Positions 34,181-42,303 of a stretch of 64,000 bases of DNA are shown here, one piece after another; within the stretch, counting starts at the first letter, position 1; each line of letters begins with the position of its first letter. The notes under the pieces are model-generated. The model did not search any database. It was not told the origin of the DNA and was given only the letters and a program-made list of their open reading frames with translations. A program made the position numbers and the translations under genes. The stretch is from UBA4421 sp002704225 (GTDB lineage Bacteria > Pseudomonadota > Gammaproteobacteria > Pseudomonadales > Azotimanducaceae), in the NCBI GenBank assembly GCA_902556425.1, contig CACDWG010000001.1, forward strand, positions 124,001 through 188,000. Reading direction: 5' to 3'.

Positions 34181-34912
34181 ATGTCGGATCAAAAAACAGC
34201 ATTGGTCACAGGGGCCAGTCGGGGAATTGGTGCAGCGATTGCGGCGCAATTGACTGCTGATGGATTTTTCGTGGTGGGAACCGCGACGTCAGATGCGGGA
34301 GCCGAATCCATCGACCAGCGCTTAGGCGATCAAGGCGCGGGCGTGAAGCTTGATATCAGTGATGCCGATTCCGTTGCTGAGGTGATCTCGCGAGTGGCTG
34401 AGATTGCTTCTGCCCCGCTGGTTCTGGTCAACAACGCCGGGATCACCAAGGACAATCTGTTGATGCGTATGTCGGAGTCAGAATGGTCTGACGTCATAGA
34501 CACCAATTTGTCTGGTGCATTCCGTGTAACCAAACCTGTGCTTCGGGGCATGTTGAAGGCGCGCTGGGGCAGAATCATCAATGTTGGTTCTGTGGTTGGC
34601 CGGTTGGGTAACCCGGGTCAGGGCAACTATGTTGCGAGTAAAGCCGGCCTTGAGGGGTTCACACGTTCCTTAGCCATGGAAGTAGCCTCCAGAGGCGTAA
34701 CGGTAAACGCGGTGGCACCGGGTTTTATCGCAACGGATATGACAGGAGCGCTGACCGAGGATCAAACCAAAATCATGCTAGATCGCATTCCATTGGGCCG
34801 TATGGGCGAAGCGGACGAGATAGCAGCGACGGTGAGTTTCCTGTGTTCAGAGTCTGCGGGCTACATCACAGGCCAGACCTTGCAGGTCAATGGTGGCTTG
34901 TTATTTGGCTAA
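34181..34912 (+). CDS. fabG: 3-oxoacyl-ACP reductase FabG
   Basis: 243 residues. It has a Rossmann NADPH site (TGASRGIGAAIA), NNAGITKDNLLMRM, serine in NVGSVVGRLGNPGQ, the YVASKAGLEGF catalytic Y-x-x-x-K, and the typical VAPGFIATDMT and YITGQTLQVNGGL. These features and the context identify the housekeeping FabG that reduces 3-oxoacyl-ACP in type II fatty acid synthesis. It sits between fabD and acpP. Confidence 0.96.
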   Translation: MSDQKTALVTGASRGIGAAIAAQLTADGFFVVGTATSDAGAESIDQRLGDQGAGVKLDISDADSVAEVISRVAEIASAPLVLVNNAGITKDNLLMRMSESEWSDVIDTNLSGAFRVTKPVLRGMLKARWGRIINVGSVVGRLGNPGQGNYVASKAGLEGFTRSLAMEVASRGVTVNAVAPGFIATDMTGALTEDQTKIMLDRIPLGRMGEADEIAATVSFLCSESAGYITGQTLQVNGGLLFG

Positions 34913-35004
34913 CATAGAGTCCCGGAGATAAACGGCGCAAAATCAACGGGGTAATGGCTGATGACGCCGGTGAAAAATGCGTTGGTTTACGAGGGATAGT
35001 TCGC

Positions 35005-35033
35005 TTGAATTGGGTATTGGGCCTCTATAGAAT
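35005..35033 (+). promoter_or_regulatory. Predicted sigma-70 promoter for acpP
   Basis: TTGAAT (35005-35010, 4/6) and TAGAAT (35028-35033, 5/6) are spaced 17 bp apart, ~45 bp before the acpP start. A separate strong acpP promoter is expected because ACP is needed in large excess over the other fatty-acid enzymes, and a terminator follows the gene. Confidence 0.45.
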
Positions 35034-35078
35034 GCCGTTCGCTTCGCGCCCAACACTACTGAGGGAGTAAACAGCCGC

Positions 35079-35312
35079 ATGAGTAATATTGAAGAACGAG
35101 TTAGAAAGCTGATCTGCGAGCAGCTTGGTGTCAAAGAAGATGAAGTCCAAAGCGACGCGTCCTTTGTCGAGGATTTAGGTGCCGATTCGCTGGATACTGT
35201 CGAATTGGTGATGGCTCTTGAAGAAGAGTTTGAGACCGAAATTCCAGACGAAGAAGCTGAGAAGATCACGACCGTAAAAGAGGCGATCGACTACATTCTT
35301 GCCCACCAATAG
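35079..35312 (+). CDS. acpP: Acyl carrier protein
   Basis: 77 residues, very acidic. The 4'-phosphopantetheine site is DLGADSLDTVELVMALEEEF with the modified serine at residue 37. The sequence is very close to E. coli AcpP (ERVRKLICEQLGV, EEAEKITTVKEAIDYI). It carries growing acyl chains for fatty acid, lipid A and phospholipid synthesis, all represented in this window. It is followed by a strong terminator. Confidence 0.98.
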   Translation: MSNIEERVRKLICEQLGVKEDEVQSDASFVEDLGADSLDTVELVMALEEEFETEIPDEEAEKITTVKEAIDYILAHQ

Positions 35313-35380
35313 GCAGCTGGTGGGGACGAGGGCGCCCCGCAAAACTTGAAGAATGCTGGTTTGACTGAAAAGTTTTGACA

Positions 35381-35407
35381 AAAAAGGGGCGTGAATGCCC
35401 CTTTTTT
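35381..35407 (+). terminator. Rho-independent terminator after acpP
   Basis: AAAAAGGGGC-GTGAAT-GCCCCTTTTTT: a GGGGC/GCCCC stem flanked by A- and T-runs that extend the pairing, ending in six Ts. It lies ~70 bp after the acpP stop and separates acpP from fabF. Confidence 0.9.
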
Positions 35408-35507
35408 CGTTGCCCCGTATAATATGTGCACCTGAAGACAACAGATTCCGTGCTTCTGCTGCGCGGCACACTTGAATCTGAACAAGCCACAATCTGGATG
35501 ATTGAAT

Positions 35508-36743
35508 ATGACCCAAAGAAGAGTAGTCGTCACGGGAATGGGGATGATCAGCCCGATTGGCCACACCGTTGAGGATTCTTGGAAAGCCGCCGTTGCCGGT
35601 GAAAGCGGCATCAAACTTAACGAATCCTTCGATACCACCGATTTTGCGGTGAAGATCTCCGGTAGCGTGCGGGACTTTGATATCTCGCCCTACATGAATC
35701 CCAAGGAAGCTCGACGCATCGATGATTTCATTCAACTGGGTATCGCTGCAGCTTCCCAGGCTATCCGTGATGCAGGCCTAGAATCGCATCCAAGTGATGC
35801 CGACCGTATCGGCGTTGCCATCGGCTCAGGTATTGGCGGCATCAACACCATCGAGAGTACTCATAGCACATTGCAAAAGAGTGGCCCCAGACGAGTGTCC
35901 CCGTTTTTTGTACCTGGGGTCGTGATCAATATGATTTCAGGCAATGTGTCCATTGAATACGGCTTCAAAGGGCCAAACATCGCTGTAGTGACTGCATGTA
36001 CAACGGGTACTCATAACATCGGCTTTGGAGCTCGAATGATCCAGTACGGCGATGCCGATGTGATGGTGGTGGGCGGCGCAGAAGCCGCGACATCGCCGAT
36101 AACGGTGGCTGGATTTGCGTCGATGCGGGCGTTGTCCGGCCGCAACGACGAACCTGAAAAAGCCAGCCGGCCTTGGGACCAAGACCGAGACGGCTTTGTT
36201 CTGGGTGAAGGCGCGGGTGTGCTGGTGCTGGAAGAGTACGAGCGCGCGAAGGCGCGCGGGGCGCAGATTTACGGTGAGGTGTTGGGCTTCGGCATGAGTG
36301 CTGACGCATTCCACATCACCGGTCCTGCAGAAAACGGCGAGGGCGGTGCCGCAGCCATGCGCAATGCGTTAAACGATGCGGGTCTGAATCCGGAAGAGGT
36401 GGGTTACCTCAATGCTCACGGTACCTCGACCCCACTCGGTGACGTCGCAGAAACCAAGGGCGTGAAGTCGATTTTTGGCGAAGACACCAAACTCATGGTG
36501 AGCTCCACGAAGTCAATGATTGGCCATTTGCTGGGAGCCGCCGGTGCGGTAGAGGCTATCTTTACCCTCAAGTCGTTGCAGGAACAGATCATTGCGCCGA
36601 CCATCAATCTCGACAACCCGGGCGAAGGGTGTGATCTGGATTACGTGCCGAATGAAGCTCGAGATGCAGATATCAACGCCGCTGCGAGTAATTCCTTCGG
36701 GTTTGGTGGCACCAATGGAACCTTGATATTCGGTAAAATTTAA
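35508..36743 (+). CDS. fabF: 3-oxoacyl-ACP synthase II FabF
   Basis: 411 residues from ATG 35508. The catalytic triad of elongating ketosynthases is visible: cysteine in VTACTTGTHNIG, histidine in NAHGTSTPLGD and histidine in IGHLLGAAGAVEA. The final FGFGGTNGTLIFG loop is standard. It condenses malonyl-ACP with acyl-ACP and is the temperature-responsive elongation enzyme in E. coli. mltG begins 18 bp later; the pabC gene usually between fabF and mltG is missing. Confidence 0.96.
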   Translation: MTQRRVVVTGMGMISPIGHTVEDSWKAAVAGESGIKLNESFDTTDFAVKISGSVRDFDISPYMNPKEARRIDDFIQLGIAAASQAIRDAGLESHPSDADRIGVAIGSGIGGINTIESTHSTLQKSGPRRVSPFFVPGVVINMISGNVSIEYGFKGPNIAVVTACTTGTHNIGFGARMIQYGDADVMVVGGAEAATSPITVAGFASMRALSGRNDEPEKASRPWDQDRDGFVLGEGAGVLVLEEYERAKARGAQIYGEVLGFGMSADAFHITGPAENGEGGAAAMRNALNDAGLNPEEVGYLNAHGTSTPLGDVAETKGVKSIFGEDTKLMVSSTKSMIGHLLGAAGAVEAIFTLKSLQEQIIAPTINLDNPGEGCDLDYVPNEARDADINAAASNSFGFGGTNGTLIFGKI

Positions 36744-36761
36744 GGGTATTCGCCCTCGATT

Positions 36762-37793
36762 ATGGCGCAGCTCAGCACTAACGCCACCATCAGGAAGTAT
36801 GTCTCCCTGCGGGTCGCTCTGATCGGAGCGCTGGTCATCGCACTCGCTGGGTCAGCCTATTACGTGTTGGAGCACTGGCCCCAGCGCGGGGGCAGTTATC
36901 CTGCGTCAGCATTCGAGGTGCCTCAAGGCGCGTCATTGAACCAAATCGCCACCGAGTTGGAACGGCGCGGCGTGATTGAAAACCGCCTGTTATTCAGCCT
37001 CTACGCGCGTCTGCACGATCTGGATCGAGGGTTGCAGGCGGGAAACTATCAGCTCCCGGCAAATCTTTCGGCAGCGGAACTGCTGGCGTTTTTGTCCAGC
37101 GGCAAGGTTGAGCAACACGCGATTCGACTGCCTGAGGGTCTAAACATGCGAACCGTCATGGCACTACTGGCCAACGAAGCTGCGCTGAATCACCAATCCA
37201 CAGGTCTCGCGGGTTTGGCCGACGAGCTGGATCTGCAGTTGCCCTTCGTCGAAGGCGCATTTTTCCCTGAAACCTATTTCGTGCCGCAAGGGGCCTCAGA
37301 CCTTAGTGTGTTACAGCGCGCCCACGATGCCATGATTGAGCACCTGACGAAGGCTTGGCAGAATCGTGGGCCAAATCTTGGACTCGACAGCCCCGAGCAG
37401 GCCTTGGTGCTGGCGTCGATCATCGAAAAAGAAAGCGATGGTCTGTCGGACCGTGCTCAGATCAGTCAAGTGTTTCACCTGCGGCTGAAAAAGAATATGA
37501 AACTGCAAACCGACCCAACGGTCATTTATGCCCTAGGTGAAAGTTTTGACGGTGACATCCGGCGACGGGATCTGAGGGTTGATTCACCCTTCAATACCTA
37601 TCGCTACCGCGGTTTGCCGCCAACACCCATCGCGCTGCCATCATTGGCCTCCATTGAAGCCGCGCTGCATCCAGCGGCAGGGGATTATTTGTACTTTGTT
37701 GCTCGAGGTGATGGGTCCAGTCAGTTTTCGCGTACTCTTAAAGAACACAACGCTGCCGTGAGGCGGTATCAACTCTCCAAGGGCGGCTCATGA
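36762..37793 (+). CDS. mltG: Endolytic murein transglycosylase MltG
   Basis: 343 residues. One N-terminal membrane span (about residues 15-36) is followed by a LysM-like region (FEVPQGASLNQIATELERRGVI) and the YceG catalytic domain. LASIIEKESDGLSDRAQISQVFHLRL carries the essential glutamate; LQTDPTVIYALGE, SPFNTYRYRGLPPTPIALPS and YLYFVARGDGS are family blocks. MltG cuts nascent glycan strands and sets their length. The 3' end overlaps tmk by 4 bp (ATGA). Confidence 0.95.
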   Translation: MAQLSTNATIRKYVSLRVALIGALVIALAGSAYYVLEHWPQRGGSYPASAFEVPQGASLNQIATELERRGVIENRLLFSLYARLHDLDRGLQAGNYQLPANLSAAELLAFLSSGKVEQHAIRLPEGLNMRTVMALLANEAALNHQSTGLAGLADELDLQLPFVEGAFFPETYFVPQGASDLSVLQRAHDAMIEHLTKAWQNRGPNLGLDSPEQALVLASIIEKESDGLSDRAQISQVFHLRLKKNMKLQTDPTVIYALGESFDGDIRRRDLRVDSPFNTYRYRGLPPTPIALPSLASIEAALHPAAGDYLYFVARGDGSSQFSRTLKEHNAAVRRYQLSKGGS

Positions 37794-38419
37794 GCGGACG
37801 GTTTATCACATTGGAAGGCTCCGAAGGCGCTGGCAAGTCCACCAATGTGGATACCGTCTGCGAGACCCTGACCGAGGCCGGTATCGACTTTGTTCGTACT
37901 CGGGAGCCTGGTGGCACGCCCATGGCCGAAGCCCTGCGTGATGCCATGTTGCACAAGTGGGATGAGAGCGTGGATGGCGTCACAGAGTTGCTCCTTGTGT
38001 TTGCGGCGCGAGCTCAGCACCTCAGTCACGTGATTCGTCCCGCGTTAGCCAAAGGCCAATGGGTGGTTTGTGATCGTTTCACCGACGCGACCTTCGCCTA
38101 TCAGGGCTACGGCCGTAAGCTTGATCTGAAAAAATTGGCGGTATTGGAATCTTGGGTTCAGGGTGACCTGCAACCCGATATCACGCTTTATCTCGATGTT
38201 GCCCCTGATATTGCCGAGCAACGCATCGCAACACGAGAAAAAGACCGCATGGAAGTCGAGCGCCAAGACTTTTTCCTTCGCGTGCGCCAAGGCTATTTGG
38301 ACCGAGCCAAGGAGCATGCGCGTTTCGAAATCATCGATGCGGGAAACCCACTGCAAGAAGTACAGGCGGCTGTCCGTGGGAAAATCCATGAATTTATTCG
38401 GCTAGCTGGCAGTGGTTGA
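37790..38419 (+). CDS. tmk: Thymidylate kinase
   Basis: 209 residues. The P-loop is LEGSEGAGKSTN (residues ~8-19), with the DR-type motif in VVCDRFTDATFAYQGYGR and FVRTREPGGTPMAEALR. It phosphorylates dTMP to dTDP for DNA synthesis. It is coupled to mltG (4-bp overlap) and to holB (8-bp overlap), the classic mltG-tmk-holB order. Confidence 0.96.
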   Translation: MSGRFITLEGSEGAGKSTNVDTVCETLTEAGIDFVRTREPGGTPMAEALRDAMLHKWDESVDGVTELLLVFAARAQHLSHVIRPALAKGQWVVCDRFTDATFAYQGYGRKLDLKKLAVLESWVQGDLQPDITLYLDVAPDIAEQRIATREKDRMEVERQDFFLRVRQGYLDRAKEHARFEIIDAGNPLQEVQAAVRGKIHEFIRLAGSG

Positions 38420-39284
38420 TCCGTATCCCTGGCACGACGCGCTGCTTGCGGATCTCTCGGCGAGGTTGAAGCAGGACCGTCTGCCTGCGGCTATTGGTAT
38501 CTCTTGCCCGGAAGGGTGGGGCGGGTACTCGTTACTGGCCAGGGCCTCAATGCAGTTACTCGGCGTCGATTCAGATAAAGAACCAGAAGAGATTGCGCAC
38601 CCGGATTTTCGTTGGGTCGCACCGGATGGAGCCATGATCAAAATCGATCAGGTGCGGGCGCTGAATGCGTTCGCGGTGCAAACACCGCAAATGGCTAAAC
38701 GTAAGGTGGCGGCGGTTTTCGATGCCCATCTGCTCAATGTCAATGCGGCGAATACCTTGCTGAAAACGTTAGAAGAACCGCCAAGAAACACCCACATTCT
38801 GCTGTGTACTCCTTACTGGAGCCGACTGTTGCCCACCATTCGCAGTCGCTGCCAATACCTCCAGGTGTCTGCGGATACTCAGCAAGCTCAAGATTGGCTG
38901 CAAACCCAAGGAGTTGCATTTTCTGAGGAACGGTTTGCCCAAGCGGGCTATGCGCCCATCACCATGCTTGAACAATTTGCCGAGCTGGATTTGGATATCC
39001 TGCTCGACGAAATTGCACGAGCTCAGCAGCTTGGGCCGCATGTGGATCAATTCATCGATATGGGCACAAGCCGGATATTAGGGGGCTGGTATCGCCTGTT
39101 GATTCAAAGGCAACAAGACCAAGCCGATCGCGCCTCTCTAGCTTTTGCCGACGAGTTGAATGAAACCCGGCGTATGATAGAAACATCAAACTCTACGAAT
39201 GTACGCTTGGCCCTGGAGCGTCTGTTCCACCTGTGGCAGCAGCTGACGGCGCACCAACAGCGGCAACGCCAAACGAATCGATAG
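38412..39284 (+). CDS. holB: DNA polymerase III delta' subunit, without the usual zinc module
   Basis: 290 residues from a GTG start overlapping tmk. The clamp-loader fold is recognisable from HPDFRWVAPDG, KIDQVRALNAFAVQTPQM, DAHLLNVNAANTLLKTLEEPP, and THILLCT then SRLLPTIRSRCQYL, which holds the SRC motif for the arginine finger. The P-loop is degenerate, as in other delta' subunits. The four zinc-binding cysteines seen in E. coli (C-x8-C-x2-C-x2-C before HPD) are all absent and that loop is shortened to GVDSDKEPEEIA. It is part of the complex that loads the beta clamp. Confidence 0.9.
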   Translation: MVDPYPWHDALLADLSARLKQDRLPAAIGISCPEGWGGYSLLARASMQLLGVDSDKEPEEIAHPDFRWVAPDGAMIKIDQVRALNAFAVQTPQMAKRKVAAVFDAHLLNVNAANTLLKTLEEPPRNTHILLCTPYWSRLLPTIRSRCQYLQVSADTQQAQDWLQTQGVAFSEERFAQAGYAPITMLEQFAELDLDILLDEIARAQQLGPHVDQFIDMGTSRILGGWYRLLIQRQQDQADRASLAFADELNETRRMIETSNSTNVRLALERLFHLWQQLTAHQQRQRQTNR

Positions 39285-39313
39285 ACCCACGTTTCACCCT
39301 TCGGAGTACTACC

Positions 39314-40063
39314 ATGCTGATCGACTCTCATTGTCATCTGAATTATCTGGACGACCCGGAAGAGGCGATTGGTAGAGCAAGAGAAGCCGGCGTAACCACC
39401 TGTTTGTGTATCAGTGTCGATGAGGCGGGTTTCTCCGTCGTGAAATCGCTGGCCACCCGTCATGCCGACATCTGGGCCACTGCCGGTGTTCACCCCGACG
39501 CGGCGGAGGGCAACCTGGAATGGATCGAGGCAGAACTTGCCCACGAACGTGTGGTCGCGGTGGGCGAGACTGGGCTGGATTACCTGCATGCCGACGACGC
39601 CAGCGCTCAGGCCCGGCAGCGCGAAGCCTTCGCGCTGCAGCTTGATCTGGGGATTCGCCACGATATGCCAGTGGTTGTGCATACACGACAGGCAGAGAAA
39701 GATACCTTGGACTTGTTGCAGGCCCACAGAGGTGTCAAAGGGGTACTTCACTGCTTTACTGAGTCTTGGTCGATGGCAAAGGAAGCCCTAGATCAAGGGT
39801 TTTATGTGTCCATTTCGGGCATCGTGACGTTTAAGAATGCTGCAAACGTCCGTGATGTGGCCGCCAAAGTGCCAGCGGACAGGCTGCTGATCGAAACCGA
39901 TTCGCCGTGGCTCGCGCCGGTACCAAAACGCGGTAAAACGAATGAGCCAGCCTATGTGGCTCATACGGCTGAATTTCTCGCCGAATTGCGTCAAACACCG
40001 GTAGAAACCCTAAGCCAGGAGACCGCCGATAATTTCATACGCCTGTTTGGTTGCGGTGTCTAA
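39314..40063 (+). CDS. tatD: TatD family metal-dependent hydrolase
   Basis: 249 residues from ATG 39314 with CGGAG upstream. Metal ligands of the amidohydrolase-like barrel are visible: DSHCHL (His6, His8), VGETGLDYL (Glu), VVVHTRQAEKD, GVLHCFTESW and ETDSPWLAP. The closest named group is YcfH/TatD, 3'-5' DNA exonuclease-like hydrolases. It follows holB; the pilZ gene usually between holB and tatD in Pseudomonas is not present. It converges on the prolyl peptidase gene. Confidence 0.92.
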   Translation: MLIDSHCHLNYLDDPEEAIGRAREAGVTTCLCISVDEAGFSVVKSLATRHADIWATAGVHPDAAEGNLEWIEAELAHERVVAVGETGLDYLHADDASAQARQREAFALQLDLGIRHDMPVVVHTRQAEKDTLDLLQAHRGVKGVLHCFTESWSMAKEALDQGFYVSISGIVTFKNAANVRDVAAKVPADRLLIETDSPWLAPVPKRGKTNEPAYVAHTAEFLAELRQTPVETLSQETADNFIRLFGCGV

Positions 40064-40088
40064 ACATGCCCCAAGGGGTGGTGCATCG

Positions 40089-42257
40089 TCACAGTTCGCG
40101 ATCAAAGAAGTCGAGCAACGTGTGAAACCGGTGGATCGATACATGGGCTTCTTGCATCGAATGCTTGGCACCGGGATAGGTCATCAGTTCAAAGGATTTA
40201 CCCAACGTTTGCAGCTCGGACATCAGCATGGTGCTGTGTGTGAACAGCACATTGTCATCTGCCATACCGTGCATCAGCAGCAAGGGCCGCTCAAGGTTGA
40301 CCAAATGGGGGATCACGCTGCTCTGTTTGTAGGCTTCCTCATTGTCGGCGGGTAAACCCATAAATCGCTCGGTGTAGTGAGAATCGTACAGTCGCCAGTC
40401 CGCCACGGGAGCCACGGCAACCCCGGCCTTGAAGCAGTGTCCCGCTTGAGCCAAACACATGAGGGTCATATAGCCCCCGTAACTGTGACCAAATACGCCG
40501 ATCCGCTCTGGGTCTGCCCACGTTTCGTTGTGCAGTATCTGGGTGCCCAATACCTGGTCGTCTACTTCGATGCTGCCCATACGTTTGTACAGACCCGCCT
40601 CAAAGGCGCTGCCACGATTGGTCGACCCTCGATTGTCCAGTTCCAGCACACCGTATCCACGCTGAGCAAACAGCTGAACCAGCAGAGAACCCCAGTCGCG
40701 TCGGACTTTTTGAGCGCCAGGTCCGCCGTAAACATAAACGATTGTTGGATGTTGACCATGGATTTTAGCTGGCGGGGTCAGTCGGTAATGCAGTGTATGA
40801 CCCGCTGCCTCTATGCTGCCAAAGCGTGGCGTCACGTGGTGTTTCGAATAGGCCGCGTAGCGGTGCCCGTCGCTAATGGTTTCCTCGTATACGGTTTGAG
40901 AACGCGCCGGATTGAGTTCTTCAACAGTGATCTTCATCGGCATGGTTTCGTCACTATACCGGTCAATGAAGATCGCTTGATCGCGATGCATGACGATGTC
41001 GTGAACCCCGGTTCCGCCGGTGAGCTGCCGATAGCCTGAACCGTCGAGAGCGATTTCGAACAAATGGTTCTCAATGGGGCTTTCGTCCCACCCTGTGGCG
41101 GTAGCGACCCGTTGGTTCGAGCTCAGTATCTGGTTGATGTGTGCTGGCCCTGCCAAGCGTCTGCGCCCTCCGTCGGACTCGAGAATGACAGCCTGCCGCT
41201 GTCCCTGATCCTCGCTGGAAAACAGCAGATCGCCATTTGCCAGCTGGCGCAGATCGTCGGTGAGGTTGATCCACGTTTCGCTGGTCTCCTGGTACAGCGG
41301 TTGCCATAGGCCATCGTCGAACCGGTAGTACTTCAGGCTGAGGGTTTGCTGCAGGCGATCCTGAGTTTGTAAGCATACGCCGCCTTCAACGGGGTCGACT
41401 CGGGCGAGATAGCAATCGTCTGAAGCATTCTCTGACTGCCAAATCTGACTCGACGTTTGGTTTTCTCTGTCGTAGACGTGCAGCGTTACCCTAGGGTTAA
41501 CTGCGCCGGCATAGGGATACCGTTGGGCGATTGTTCGGCTACCGTTGCCGTCTATTTCCAGTCGATGGCTGACCGCGACGGGGGATTCATCGTTTCGGCA
41601 GTAAATCAAATACCGTTCGCAGGCCGACCACCACGCGCCGTCGAACCGATGCATTTCTTCGGCGGCCAAAAAATCTGGCAGACCGTTGCTTACGCATTCA
41701 TCGGCGTCTTCGGTCACCACGACTTCGTCGGATGCTGGGTGCAAGGCTCGGTAGAACAAGTTGCCATCGCGTACATAGCTCATCAGGTTGCCACTGGGAC
41801 TTGGATTGAAGCCGCTGTGTCGATGGTCTTCGGGCGTAATACGCATCGGAGCGTCACCCTCCGCTGAGATGTCGATCCAGTACGCCTGGCCGTCAGCGTA
41901 GACCGCGAGCGATGGCTCATGACCCAGCCACTGGTAGTGCGAGATGCCGAAGGTGAACTGACGTTTGCGTTCGCGCTCCGCCCGTTCCGCGTCGCTGAGT
42001 TCGGTAACGCTCTCATCAGCCTGGGCGTTAAGGTCTGCGGCCCTGACCAACGGTTGGTGTTCATTGTTGATGCGATCAAAATGCCACAGATCCAAGGTCG
42101 TTGGAGCGTCTTCGGTTCCCTGCAGATAGGTTACATGGTGGCCATCGGGAGAAAACTTGAACTGGCTCGGCAGGGTTGGCCGCAGGCCGGGTTGGGCAAA
42201 AAGAATTTCTGGTGTGAGGATGTCTTCAATAAGACGGTTGGATGGAGGCTTGCTCAC
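40089..42257 (-). CDS. S9 family prolyl peptidase, dipeptidyl-peptidase IV type
   Basis: 722 residues from a GTG start. The N-terminal ~460 residues form the DPP4 beta-propeller (FSPDGHHVTYLQG, PSPSGNLMSYVRDGNLF). They include the double-glutamate dipeptide anchor in FLAAEEMHRFDGAWWS, which marks a true dipeptidyl peptidase. The alpha/beta-hydrolase domain has GHSYGGYM (nucleophile about Ser592), HGMADDNVLF (Asp ~667) and GAKHSM (His). It releases X-Pro dipeptides from peptide N-termini. There is no signal peptide, so it acts in the cytosol. It follows the prolidase gene on the same strand by 46 bp, giving a two-step route to free proline. Confidence 0.92.
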   Translation of the reverse strand: MSKPPSNRLIEDILTPEILFAQPGLRPTLPSQFKFSPDGHHVTYLQGTEDAPTTLDLWHFDRINNEHQPLVRAADLNAQADESVTELSDAERAERERKRQFTFGISHYQWLGHEPSLAVYADGQAYWIDISAEGDAPMRITPEDHRHSGFNPSPSGNLMSYVRDGNLFYRALHPASDEVVVTEDADECVSNGLPDFLAAEEMHRFDGAWWSACERYLIYCRNDESPVAVSHRLEIDGNGSRTIAQRYPYAGAVNPRVTLHVYDRENQTSSQIWQSENASDDCYLARVDPVEGGVCLQTQDRLQQTLSLKYYRFDDGLWQPLYQETSETWINLTDDLRQLANGDLLFSSEDQGQRQAVILESDGGRRRLAGPAHINQILSSNQRVATATGWDESPIENHLFEIALDGSGYRQLTGGTGVHDIVMHRDQAIFIDRYSDETMPMKITVEELNPARSQTVYEETISDGHRYAAYSKHHVTPRFGSIEAAGHTLHYRLTPPAKIHGQHPTIVYVYGGPGAQKVRRDWGSLLVQLFAQRGYGVLELDNRGSTNRGSAFEAGLYKRMGSIEVDDQVLGTQILHNETWADPERIGVFGHSYGGYMTLMCLAQAGHCFKAGVAVAPVADWRLYDSHYTERFMGLPADNEEAYKQSSVIPHLVNLERPLLLMHGMADDNVLFTHSTMLMSELQTLGKSFELMTYPGAKHSMQEAHVSIHRFHTLLDFFDREL

Positions 42258-42303
42258 GGCGTTTCCTGTTGGTTGATCGGGTCGAGGGGGCGCGCTGCGA
42301 CCC

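Noticed and set aside
40377..41039. Plus-strand open frame inside the DPP-IV gene
   Set aside because: Antisense to the conserved catalytic domain with no ribosome-binding site or family features.
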